From positions 124,001 through 188,000 of the forward strand of contig JAFJTR010000044.1 of assembly GCA_022559985.1 (NCBI GenBank): a stretch of DNA of 64,000 nt, written 5' to 3'. Every line of letters begins with the position of its first letter. Position 1 is the first letter of the stretch. Positions 33,967 through 45,000 of the stretch are shown one piece after another. The stretch is from Parastagonospora avenae f. sp. tritici 18332-5. Taxonomy: Eukaryota; Ascomycota; Dothideomycetes; Pleosporales; Phaeosphaeriaceae. The notes under the pieces are model-generated. The model ran no database searches, was not told the origin of the DNA, and saw nothing but the letters and a program-made list of their open reading frames with translations. The translations under genes and the position numbers were made by a program.

Positions 33967-34660
33967 AGCTGTAGAGCCTAGATGCTCAGGGACATATTGT
34001 TCTGTGATGCGTGGCGCCTCATTCAGATCATAGTACAAGTTGTGTTATGGTTGCGAGTCTTAGCCCAGGAATTGCTCGTGACTGTGCGTTGACCTTGATT
34101 AATTCCCGAGCAAGTATCAACTACAGGCCTAAGAGCGGTGGAAGTCAATTACGTTCCTCTTAGACATTCACACCTCTTTCGGCGGTAACGTTGAAGGAAT
34201 CCGAAGCAAGACAGATGTGGCCATTCCCGAGCACACATCAAAGAGATTGTTGGAATATGAACATTCAGCATGACTCACAATAAGAACTCAAAGGCGCTTC
34301 GAGTGAAAGATCGATATTGCAGCAAAGAATATCGTGCGGCGCGAGATGGCAATGACACCAGGTGCAGTAACAACTCGTACGCGCTTTGTTTAAGTGTAAC
34401 CTACTATTAGAGAGCGGCTGTTTTATCATAAATGAGTCTGAAGAGACTCGATATGCTATCAGCACGTGATATAGTTGTTGAAAAGAAGCTGAAGTGAATC
34501 AGGTTGATAGTTTCCTGTGGTACCTGTTGATGATAGGCTGCAGGGTTATGTAATCAGTCCGCGGGTGCCCCACTACGCGGGGAAGGCACCAGCGAGCGCG
34601 TCGACAGCTTCGAGCTCGGAATCTCTCCACAACTCCGACAACAGCAATCGTCCTGCAACC
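33967..34660. other. Intergenic, promoter of CSN1
   Basis: About 700 bp with no supported gene. Confidence 0.6.
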
Positions 34661-36241
34661 ATGGCCTTCACCACAGAGCAGTCAACTTTCTTCCAACAGC
34701 GGAGAGCGAAGAATGAAGTGGTTGTCACAGGTACGACCACTTTCACCATTACCGGCCCAATCGAGCACCGCTAACTTGCATAGATCCGCCCAAGTTCGAC
34801 CTAGAGTCATATATCAGCAACTACTCTGGTGAGCCGAAAATATGTTCTTTGTTTGGGTTTTGTGAAGTCAATGCTGACAAATCAAGGCTTTACACGAGCT
34901 GACCGCCTCCACCACATCGGCTCTCACTCACCCTACTTCGCAGTAGACGCCTACCGCCTGGCCATTGCGGAGGCAAAGAAAGGCAAGAATGTCAACTTAT
35001 ACACTGCACTAGTAGAAGAGTTCAGCAACATCGCGCCAGAGGACACAGCCGCATTACTGGACACAGCATGGGCCGAGAAGAAGACGCGAGAGATACAGCA
35101 GGAGCAGGACAGACTGGAACATGAGCTGAAGTCATACAAGAACAACCTCATCAAGGAGAGCATACGGGTACGTTCGGAAGTAAGGGTATTTTCATGGCGA
35201 AGCGCTGACAGCTTCCAGATGGGGAATGAAGATCTTGGCCACTTCTACTTCGACACGGGCGACTATGCAAGCGCGAACAAGGCCTACTTGAAGATGCGCG
35301 AACACTGTACCTCTAACAAGCACCTCGCTGACATGACGCTCCGCCTCGTACTGCTCAGCATAACGCAGAAGCTGTGGGTGCAGACACAAACAAACTTGAC
35401 CAAGGTGGAATCGGCACAGCTCAAGGGTGACGACAAGACGAAGCTAGAGCCTATCGTGTCTGCCTGCAGCGGTCTCGCGTTCATGGGCACTGGCAAATTC
35501 CGGGAGGCTGCGAACCACTTCCTCAGGACCTCGCCCGCATACCTCACTGCCGAGCCCGCCGCAAACATTGCCTGGCAAAAGGAGGTCATCTCACCAAATG
35601 ACGTAGCCGTATACGGTGGTCTTTGCGCGCTTGCTTCCATGGACCGCAGCGACTTGCAGGACAAAGTCCTCGCAAACAGCGAGTTCCGCAACTTCCTTGA
35701 GCTTGAACCGCACATCCGCCGCGCCATTAACCTCTTCTGCAACTCCAAGTACAGCGCCTGTCTCGAAGTCCTTGAGGGCTACCGAAACGACTACCTCCTC
35801 GATGTCCACCTGGCCAAAGTCCTTAACCAGATGTACGACAGCATACGGACCAAGAGCATCGTGCAGTACTTCATACCGTTCAGCTGCGTCACTCTAGACG
35901 AGATGGCATCCAAATTCCCTACCTCCGGATACAAGATTGAAGAGGAGCTGGAGCGCATGATCAACGAAGGTACCCTGGATGCACGGATAGATCTCGTCGA
36001 CCGCCTCCTCATCTCGCCGCCCACGAACCCGCGTCATAACGTGCACGCCGAGGCCCTCAACATGGCCGAGACGTACGATCACACCCTCCGCCTCCGCCTG
36101 ACGCGCCTCAACATGCTCGCAGCCGGCATGGAGATCAAGCAAGAGAAGGGCCAGAACGAGAAGATGTCGTCGGGCATGAGCATGGACAACGGTCTAGGTG
36201 CGAGTTTACGTGGCTTCGGATCCAAGATGGGCTTCACATAG
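34661..36241 (+). CDS. csnA: COP9 signalosome subunit 1 (CSN1)
   Basis: Four exons (34661-34730, 34784-34828, 34887-35167, 35219-36241) join to 472 residues. Motifs match fungal CSN1: FDLESYISNYSG, DRLEHELKSYKNNLIKESIR, MGNEDLGHFYFDTGDY (TPR-like helices), and the C-terminal PCI domain with YFIPFSCVTLDEMASKFP and the winged-helix part. CSN1 is a scaffold of the COP9 signalosome, which removes Nedd8 from cullins and so controls SCF ubiquitin ligases, development and light response in fungi. The 51-nt third intron keeps frame and has no stop, so retention would insert 17 residues after KESIR. Rpn7 of the proteasome is the related alternative; the N-terminal motif favours CSN1. Confidence 0.9.
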
Positions 36242-36816
36242 GATGAGATGCAAGACGGGTTGTGTGGGGGTTTTCAGTTTCCGGCATCTCCATAGAGCTG
36301 GTGGAATAGCTTCTAGCTGGGCATTTGTTAGGCGTTGTTAGCGAACGGCGCTAGGCGTTTACATGGGGCATATGCGGCTCTCTCGGACAAGGCGAGCAAG
36401 GTCAAATGAATTACATGGACATCAGGTCCTGCAATTATATGCGCACGTGCTTTGCGAACAATACGCAATTTGGGTACTGCTTCCACTGCGATGTGTAAGC
36501 CTGGAGAAACTCGTATAGCCATTGGCATTCATAGAGTGCAGGTCAGTGTACCTGAAGCTCTATAGGCTACATGTTCGACTGCACTTAGCGGGGCATGCGA
36601 CAGGTTGCTCAAATAATCTTCCAGAAAATCATACATCGCGAGTAAATACCATATCAGGTCTTCATGTCTAACCTACAGCCCGACGAAAAAAATGTGAAAG
36701 AAAGCTAATGTAGGGGTATAATATTCGCAAAACATCCATCTTTCGCGCGAGAAAAACACGACCACCAACGCCACGCTGCCTTGTCTTCGTGAAAACGTCG
36801 TCGTACACATCCTCTT
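36242..36816. other. Convergent intergenic region
   Basis: This lies between the 3' ends of CSN1 and the Zn2Cys6 gene. No gene seen. Confidence 0.6.
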
Positions 36817-38673
36817 CTATCGAAACACCCCCGCGCCCCTCCCCTGTCCCCACTGATCCTGCTGACTTTGCTGCTGCTGGCCTTGTTGCCCGCCATTCCC
36901 GCTCACCCCTTGCCCCTGATACCCATAGTACGCCGCCGCGCTCCCCGGCCAGCCAAACTCCGCGCCCGCCCCGCGATACGCACTCGCATCCGCGCCGGGC
37001 TGCGGCTGCGTCTGCGGCGCTGCGACGTACGGCGCGTGATTGGTGTGGTTGGCGGCAAAGTAGGCCTGGGTTATTTGCTGCTGGGGCTGCTGTGGCTGTG
37101 CGGTGTTGAGGTGCTGGGTGCCGACTTGGAGGGAGGATTGGAGGGTGGAGGGGGATGTTTGGACGGAGGGCTGGGCGTTGATGATGCGTTGGGGTTGGGC
37201 GAGTTGTTGCGGGGAGTGCAGGGAGCGGGTGCGGTTGAGTTGGTTCATTTGCTGCCGGTGGGGTTGTGGGGGAATCTGTTGTTGGCGCTGTTGGGCCTGG
37301 ATCTGCGCTTGGGAGAGGGAGTGGCGGTGCTGGGGTTGTGGTGGAGGTTGGGGTTGCGAGTGTGGGCGGGGGGTTATTTGGGGGGTTTGGACGGGGGTGG
37401 TGGAGGCGCGCTTTTCGGACTCGAGTTCTTGGATGCGCGCTTTGGCTTCTTCGAGTTCCTTCTTCATCTTCTCGTATTCGGAGAGCTCCTTGGTGGGCGG
37501 TGGGGCGTGGGCGTGAGGTACCATGCCGTTTGTCTCAACGCGTGGTTCTTCGCTGGGCAATTCGGTGTAGTAGCATTGGCGCTTCTTGTCGGTGCAGGTG
37601 TTGCAGACGGGTCTGGTGCCGTCACACTGTATAATTATTAGCGACCTTGCTACGATTGCTCATCACGACGTGACGTACCTTCGTCTTCTTCGCCTTGCAG
37701 ACATCGCAGCTGTTCCGTGACCTTCTCCGAGGCGGTGCAGGTAGCTGCTGCATAGGCATTGGCGGCGGACCAGTGTGCTGGTGGTGCGGAGGAGCAGGCG
37801 GTGGTGGAGGAGGAGGAGGAGGAGGATCAGGCGGTGCAAGTTCTGCTGGCGACGGATCCACTTGGATTAGCTCCAGCAGCGATCTCAGACTCTGTGCCCT
37901 CAAGTCGCTCTCCAACGACGTATTGGACGGCCGCAGCGCCTCAGTGTTCGCCGGCGCCTTCTTCTTCTTCGGCCGCAGCTCTGGCTCCTCGCTACCGTCT
38001 TTCGACTTGGCCCGCGTCACCAGTTTCGTCAGGGCTTCCGGATCGTTGACTTCGAGGTACTTGCGGCGCTTCGAGTCCTTGCGGGGCGGCGGCGCGCGCT
38101 CCTCGTACGTCTTGTGGATGGGCACGTGCTTGTAGAAGACGTCGAGCGACTGCTTGGTGGCCGAGAACTTGATAGACAGGACGCCTTTGCAGTCATACAC
38201 AGGCTTCGTGGCGCGCTTCCCCAGCTTCGCACCTTTCCCGTTCGCCGCGCGGTCCTTGTTCAGCAGCGAGTCGTTGCAGTAATAGGAGAAGCGGAAGCTA
38301 TCGTCCTCGCGGCTGTTCCAGCAGTTGTGGAAGCTGTACCGGTAGCCGTCGATGCGCTGGATGGCGTCCACACAGCACTTGGCGATGGCGCGCTGCTTGC
38401 GCATCTTCTCCTTGGGGTCGGCGGTCGGCTGCAGGGCCTCCATAATGCTCAGGCTGACCTTGTATTCGGGCTTCTTCGTGCCATTGCTGCTGCTCCCGTC
38501 GCTGGCCTCGACCGTCTGCCGGTAGTTGGGCAGGCCCAGGGCGACAGCAGGGTCAGCAACGCCCTGGTACGCGTGCGACGGGCCGCCATACTGCGCGGAC
38601 AGGCCATTGGCGGGCTGGTAGCCAGGCGGGGCGTGCGGGTGGTGAGGTTGAGGGTGAGGGTGAGGGTGAAGGC

Positions 38674-38704
<31 letters not shown>

Positions 38705-39073
38705 TTGTTGTTGTTGTTGTTGCGCAAGGCGGGGTTGTTGCGCGGGCTGCTGAGCGAGTTGCGGCGTGTTGTTGCTGGCACTGGCGGGGGCCGACACCAT
38801 GAAGCTGGCGCCTATCCAGAACGACAGCTGGGCCTCGGTGTGCTCGGGCTGGTCGGGCGGCGCGTCGAGGTATTTCTGCAATGACGTCTCAAACTCGTCG
38901 AGCGACGATACATGGAAGTCGACGGTTTTGGCCAGGGCATCCCGTGGCTGGCGACCGCGCGCGAGTTGTACAGGCTGGGCTGGCCATAGTGCTGCTGTTC
39001 CGCCCTCGCTGCCGTGGCGATAGCCCGCGCTGCTGCTGCTGCTGCTGGAGGTTCGCACATGGCTGCCGTCCAT
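36817..39073 (-). CDS. Zn2Cys6 transcription factor with an upstream Cys/His domain
   Basis: Exons 37679-39073 and 36817-37626 join at phase 0 to 734 residues; the intron splits the zinc cluster. Order: Ser-rich start, a polyQ run (residues about 118-133), His/Pro-rich linker, a conserved-looking domain (about 235-365: AKCCVDAIQRIDGYRY, FRFSYYCNDS, VYDCKGVLSIKF, YKHVPIHKTYEE), proline run, then the zinc cluster CDVCKAKKTK|CDGTRPVCNTC (about 457-484), a coiled coil (YEKMKKELEEAKARIQELE) and a Gln/Pro-rich tail. It is a nuclear DNA-binding regulator. The Cys and His spacing of the middle domain is suggestive of a WRKY/GCM1-type zinc finger, which is inference. The start chosen is the ATG at 39073; the frame is open further upstream. 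Confidence 0.82.
38675..38722 (-). repeat. CAG/CAA repeat encoding 16 glutamines
   Basis: Sixteen uninterrupted Gln codons, CAA-rich on the 5' side of the gene and CAG-rich after, encode the polyQ run of the Zn2Cys6 factor. The run is likely to vary in length between strains. Confidence 0.95.
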
Positions 39074-39833
39074 CGCAAGGAAGGTGAGCCTCGATTTGAA
39101 GTGGAGCCGGAGCCGGGTATTATTTAGAGTAGAGAGATTTGGAAGTCTACTGAAATGGTTTAGCAACCAAAACGATCACCAAGCGTGGTCTGGGCGGTAA
39201 TGCTTCACCGCTGTGCCGCCGAACCCTGCGCAACATCTCCATGGGTGACGCTCGTAACCCGCCCAGCAGGACGGTACTCCCATCACAGCCGCTGCACATT
39301 AATTTGCGCTGACGGAGGGGACGTCACCGTAGCATGATGCGCACGACACTCTGGCGACTAAAGTGGCAGCGACAGACTGCAGGTTGTTACCTACAACGGA
39401 AAGTACCAAGGGCATATGACAGCCCGAAGCTATACACAGCAGCGTGACGCTTCAACTGTGGCAGCAAGGGCCTGTGTATAGCTCCCGGCACACTGTTCGC
39501 ATTCCGTTGTAGGTGAGAACCTGCAGTAATGAGCTTGTTGAACCATTCGTCAGATACATAGTGTAGGATTCGAGACAACTGCAACGACGTATGTCATGAC
39601 GAACTGACAGTCTCCAAAGACCATGTAGCAGTCCAACACACGCATTACGTGGACCAAGTGCAAAAACATTTGTGACAAAATTTGTATCATTCCGCGCCAG
39701 CACGATCAGACATTAGACTCATCATCCCATCCCATCATAATAAAAAAGAAGTGGTATCGATCCCAAACGCCCTATCCTTTATCCCATCCCTCTCAAAGTC
39801 ATGATAGTACAACCAGTAATCGTGATCCCATCC
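39074..39833. other. Intergenic, promoter of the Zn2Cys6 gene
   Basis: About 760 bp between two minus-strand genes. No supported gene. Confidence 0.6.
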
Positions 39834-40265
39834 CTACAACACCCCCGCCTCCCTCGCCTCAACTTCATACTGCCTCCCACCTAGCGCCATCCCCGGCACC
39901 CACGGCCCCCTCTCCTCCTCCGTCGCGCCAAACACGCCGTCCGCACGCTTCAGCGTCTGCACATCCAGATCCGTGACCCAGCTCTTGCCGTCGGGCAATT
40001 TCTTGCGCACTTCAAACGCGCTGTCGAGCATGAGGTCATCTTTCCACAGGCGCCGGGGCCCGTCGTACACGCACAGCATGCGCTTCTTCATCTTCATTTT
40101 GTCGGTGGCGCAGCCCCAGCTCAGGGGGTAGTTTTTGCGCTTCTTGCGGCCCGAGGTGGAGAGGGAGACGCCGCCTTTGCTGAAGGTGAAGCGCGGGACG
40201 GGCTTCTTGCTGATTTTGTTGGTGGTGTTGTTGGGGGTGGTGCCCGTGGGGGCACCGGTTAGTTG
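39834..40265 (-). other. In-frame coding-like extension of the C2H2 factor
   Basis: After the TGA at 40266-40268 the same frame stays open for 143 codons to TAG at 39834. It reads PRFTFSKGGVSLSTSGRKKR, YPLSWGCATDKMKMKKRML, WKDDLMLDSAFEVRKKLPDG and GPWVPGMALGGRQYEVE, with strong C/G preference at third positions, so it looks like true coding DNA. It could be the real C-terminus reached by readthrough or by an intron that removes the TGA (a CTAAC lies just past it), or a nonsense-truncated tail. A separate gene starting at the ATG at 40097 is less likely. Confidence 0.5.
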
Positions 40266-42041
40266 TCAATGCTGCTTGCTGGATTTGACGCTGCCTTTGC
40301 CGGAGCGGTTGCGGCGCGAGCCGTAGGTGTCGTCGTTGTGGTCGTCGTTGTCGAATTCTTCTTCTGAGATGACGTCGTCGTCGTCGTTCTCGTTGTACGA
40401 GGGGACGGTGTACTCGATGCTCTTGCTGAGGCCGTTGCGGTCCAGGGTTTCTGTGACGGCTTTGTCTTCAGCGACGGAGGTCAGGAGGCGCTGGTTGATG
40501 GCCTCGCTGGGGTCGGCTTGTTGGACGACGCGAAGCACGCAGTCGTCCAAGTGCTCGTAGAATTCTTGTGCGTTGGCAAAAGTGACTGAGCAGGTGGAGC
40601 AGGTTCCGGCGACATTGGCGATGCCAGTATACGGTTTGCGACCACCGGGGCTCTTCTTGCGGCTGTTAGGTGGGTTCTGCTCCACACCATGGACAGATGT
40701 CAAATGCCTCTTGAAGACGTCGGCGCGGTTAAAGCTCTTCTCGGCAGCGGACCCGCTGCCGGGACAGAACCCGCACACCATCGTGCCTTTATAGTGTGTC
40801 AATGTGTGCCGGTTCTTGTCATACTTCCGTGCGAAACCCTTCACGTTGTATTCGCAGGTAGCAATTGGGCACTTCTCTGGCCTCTCACTCCGATGTGTGA
40901 GCATGTGTGCCTTCAGATCCTTGAAGACACGGCCACACTCTGGCAGCGGGCAAAGACCCTTCTCTCTCGACTCATCGTCCACTTCAAAGCTGCTGCGGCT
41001 CTTGCGGCTAGTGCCGGAGTGTTGTGAGTGAATGGATGCAACCGAGCCGCGCCGTTGGCCATTAAAGTGTTGGTAGGGGTGGTATTGTTGTGTTCGGAGA
41101 TATGGACTCGCACTGCCCTGCTTTATTCGTGCTGAGCCCGGTTGCAGGCTCTGTGATGAGATCTGAGATAGGGCCGGTGATGGTGGGTGCTCGATGACGG
41201 GAAAGTACGGCGAAGGGATTGCCTGCATGTCGTGAAAGGGGCTTTGGGGCGCGAAAGCGAATGGCTGAATTACATTGGGATCTGTCGGTATCGAGTTAGT
41301 TATCAATATCGACAAGTTTAGCAATACAGCACTGGGAGAACGACAAATTGAAGCAGGAGATTGAGACAGACAAAGAGAAGCATCAATTGAAGGAGAAAGA
41401 ACAAGAGGGATCGTTTTAAATGAAGACGCTACACGCCACAATACACTGTTTGGTCCCTCACCTATAGCGAGTGAAGGTTTCGCTGAGGCAGGAGTAGTCG
41501 GTGTCTTGAAGACAGGTGGGGTAGAACAGACGGTAAAAGACGATGGTGCAGAAAACGACGATGTGTAAGAAACTACTGACTTACCCACAAAGTTCTTGTC
41601 GCTCGCAGTCATTCCTGGGTACTCGAAGCTGGAGGTGAGTCCGAGCCCTATTGAGCTCCAAGAGTCGTTGTAGTGTGTTGGTGACCCTAGAGCGGACGAC
41701 GACACTGAAGCACCAGACTCGGACGACGCTGAGAAAACAGGAGGCTGCTCATGGAATGAGTGCGTTGTTGAGTGAGGGGAACCTGCGGGTGTTTGATATT
41801 GGAAAGGCTTGACCCCTTGAGCAATCGCATCGTAATGGTACTGGAGATGATGAGGTCTTTGGTCTTCTATGAGGTGCATCATGGGGCCGTATGTTGCATT
41901 GAAGGACTGTTCCATGTTATATGATGAGGTAGGCAGGAATGCCTGGTTTGTGATGGGGTACTCCATTTGCTGCTCCTGGTTGTTCGAGTAGAGCTCAAAG
42001 TCGTTGTGCATATTCGACGAATACGGGACGAAGTCGACCAT
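40266..42041 (-). CDS. C2H2 zinc-finger transcription factor
   Basis: The frame is open from the ATG at 42041 to TGA at 40266. A probable 180-nt intron (41282-41461; donor AG|GTGAGG, branch ATAACTAAC, acceptor CGACAG) keeps frame and would give 531 residues; another donor (GTAAGT) just upstream might also be used. The N-terminal half is Ser/Pro/Gln-rich, activation-domain-like. Three C2H2 fingers follow: CPLPECGRVFKDLKAHMLTH, CPIATCEYNVKGFARKYDKNRH and CGFCPGS...RHLTSVH. A fourth possible pair (CSTCSVTFANAQEFYEHLDDC) and an acidic stretch end the protein. The nuclear DNA-binding role comes from the fingers; the target is unknown. The frame continues beyond the TGA (separate entry). Confidence 0.82.
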   Translation of the reverse strand: MVDFVPYSSNMHNDFELYSNNQEQQMEYPITNQAFLPTSSYNMEQSFNATYGPMMHLIEDQRPHHLQYHYDAIAQGVKPFQYQTPAGSPHSTTHSFHEQPPVFSASSESGASVSSSALGSPTHYNDSWSSIGLGLTSSFEYPGMTASDKNFVGKSVVSYTSSFSAPSSFTVCSTPPVFKTPTTPASAKPSLAIGEGPNSVLWRVASSFKTIPLVLSPSIDASLCLSQSPASICRSPSAVLLNLSILITNSIPTDPNVIQPFAFAPQSPFHDMQAIPSPYFPVIEHPPSPALSQISSQSLQPGSARIKQGSASPYLRTQQYHPYQHFNGQRRGSVASIHSQHSGTSRKSRSSFEVDDESREKGLCPLPECGRVFKDLKAHMLTHRSERPEKCPIATCEYNVKGFARKYDKNRHTLTHYKGTMVCGFCPGSGSAAEKSFNRADVFKRHLTSVHGVEQNPPNSRKKSPGGRKPYTGIANVAGTCSTCSVTFANAQEFYEHLDDCVLRVVQQADPSEAINQRLLTSVAEDKAVTETLDRNGLSKSIEYTVPSYNENDDDDVISEEEFDNDDHNDDTYGSRRNRSGKGSVKSSKQH

Positions 42042-45000
42042 TTTGTGAGTTATTATTGAAGACGAGGAGAGTTCAGGAGACTTTTCTGAACCACTGCTCA
42101 GATCTTTATTCGCACGGAAAAATTAGCATAAGCAGTAAACAAAAGCGGCTCGTTCGATGGGTCGGTGATGTTTCGCACGACTAGCGTGTCTTATACATCA
42201 CAGGGGATTGATCAGGCTGGGAATGCTTACCTTCGCTTGAGAAAAGCTAATTACTGGCTAGAATTGTAGTACGGGTCGACGAGGAGACAATATCGTCGAT
42301 GGTACCGTCGATCTCTGGCTATTTGGGAAAGAGAGTGACAGCGGAATCGTCTTCCCGAGTTGAAGTGTTCAAGGCTGGCTGGCGAGCCGAAGGACAAATC
42401 ACAGGCAAGAAGGGCTTGTTCCTGAGTGCAGATCCCAGAACGTCAATGAAGGTCTGGATGAAGCTGTGTTTGTGTTGATCAGAGGCCTGGATCTGGAGGG
42501 TGGTGCCTCGGGGGCGACTTTGGTTTATACATGAAGGCTCAGACACGACTATGCTGGGGGCCATTGCGGACAGTGCACGAAGCCACCAGATGGCATGCTG
42601 CACCCCTGCAGCCAGGGTGGATTTGCTGCCCTACGGGAGCATGGGCCAGTGGTATGAGGTGGTCAATTGAGAACGGTCAACGCTAGGAGAAAAGCAACCG
42701 TCCGCCATCGCACGCCCCGACCGCCAGGTGTTTCGTGGAGTTGCGGTGTCAGCGACCCCTGCCCTGCACAGATGGGCGCACCAGCCGCGCGAGCCTTGCC
42801 TGGACGGGTCAGCAGTGAAGCCACAAGCCAGTGAAGACAGCGCTTGGTAGTGGAGCGTCGCTCAATTTGGCGAGCAGAAGCGGATTGGGGCATGGTGAGC
42901 ACGCTACTCGACCGATTCTTTCGGGATGCATCGTGGCATGTCCTCCCATTCCGCAAGCCTGCTGCCCCACGCCTCGTGATTGGTACAACCTTCGCTCTGC
43001 CCGGTCCGCAGTGCGGGAACTGTGGCTGGTGAGCGGCTGTGCTCTCCTCATGACGTTCGATTGGACAGGGGACGGGTCTAATTTTACACTTCCGCCTCTA
43101 CCATTGCCCGTAAAAGGTGCGGTAAGCGAGCTGCTCTCGTGGCGCAGTCGACATAGCTCGTAGGACAGACACAGAGAGGTGCTGACTTCACCGCGTTTCT
43201 TATACCCACTTGCTGCGCAGCGCTGCAATGCCTTGTCCTGACTAGCCATCACCCATAGCGCACTGCGTCATGGTCCCCTCACCACTGGCAGGGGTCCATA
43301 CCGAGCATGAGGCTCGACAGCTCTTGGTCACGCCCACGATGTGTCGCTTGTGCCCACGGGCCCGCGAGCCATGGGTCCAAGGATGCGCTTTGACATGGGA
43401 AGTGCAGCAAGGCTTCGGTGGCTGCTGCCAATGGCGGCGAAACTGTTGTCCATGTCTGCGCTGCCACTCTCCCGTCTGCCGCCCATGAGAGAGAGGATCC
43501 AATAATGTCTGGCTCGTCTCTAGGCAGCGCAATCTCGCTCAGACGGTCTTGCACTTAGCACAACATGGAGCTTTGCTTGGCCAAGGACTGCCCAGCGATA
43601 TCGTCGGGCGCATCCCGCATTCATACCGCCGTCGGGACGGCGTGTTTCTGTTGTCCTTAATGCCTGCCCCAGTCTGGCCCGGCTTCATGGATAAGGTTGG
43701 CGATAGAGCGCGAACCACGGGCGGGTGCGCGCTGGCTTGGGCCAACCCAGCCGCCGAGTAAGTAATTTGTCGACAAATACGCCTGCAGTGCGACCACCTC
43801 AAGGATATCGATTGTGCCACGGTGGTGATGCTCCTTCATCAGGCCATGTAACGCCACTCACATCAAGGGGTCTCGCATGAGATAGCCTGCGCTATCGACG
43901 ATGATGTCCACACTCCGAATAGACTACCTGCGCGAACAAGCTTCCGAGTATCTGAGCTTTCAAGTGTTGATCCGTGCTATGTGCGGGGAAATCTGCCGTT
44001 CACGATTGGCGCATCTGCACCACATCAAAGTTAATCTAGCCGTAGATTTGTACACTACGATGTTTTGTATCGGTACCACGAGCCGGTGGAATCTCCGTGT
44101 GCGGCAACGCTACAATGGTCGATGATCTTCTTGAGCAACCATATCTATACTTTGGTGAGGTTGCATGCAGGAAGGTAAAAGTGCATTTCGGGTGCAGCAT
44201 CTGTGAGATTCCGGGACCGTGGGGTACTTGCGATTCAGTACGCAATTGAAATGCGTCATGTACGTGACGGCACGGCTACATTTCCACTTCCCACGTTATG
44301 AGCATGACGCTGCCCTAAAGCATGTTACCTGCGATTGTACAGCATGTCTCAGAGAAATTGTACGCACCGCCACAGATCTCGTGGCTACCTATATATAGCG
44401 TGGACACATACCGAGGCGAATTACATCGTGCAGTTGGCATCTCTGCGAACGTGCATGTATGCACATTTCGGTCAAAAGCCTGCACGGCCACAGGTTGATG
44501 CACCCAGTCTAGATTGTATCGACCCTGCGATGGCTGGCTGGAGACTGAGACCAAGGGCCGACAACACAGAGGCTAAAGCCAAAAGGGCTGTTTTCGCGAG
44601 GATCCTTGTAACCCTCCTCCCATGTACTTTTACTTGCCGCTTGACCGGTATCCCAAAACGATCAAAGCAATGCAGGAGCAGTTTCAATTCGTGATGTTGT
44701 TGCTCATCATCATCAAAGCGATTGGAACATGTCGTGAGGATCACATCCACTACCGGCCAGGCTTCGGTTGTTCTGGCGCTTCGCTGAGGGCAGCAATCTT
44801 AATAGTAAGCGCGGACAGACATTACTCCGCTACCACGGATCCAACAACGTTGCATTACCCGTATGAGGGAGAACGCTTTGCGAAGAAAGGGGCCGAGACT
44901 CGACTAAGGCTATGTTGAAGACATATACTTCAGCACCAGGCTCCCGTCCAGAAACTGGGCGAAGGGGCTGCCGCTTGCGTCTCGTGTGCAGGGAGGGCGC

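Noticed and set aside
36868..38884. Long plus-strand frames rich in Gly, Val, Leu and Arg
   Set aside because: Antisense shadows of the Gln/Pro-rich Zn2Cys6 factor; the polyQ run appears as polyleucine.
42809..43252. 147-codon minus-strand frame
   Set aside because: Low-quality composition and competing frames on both strands; no motif.
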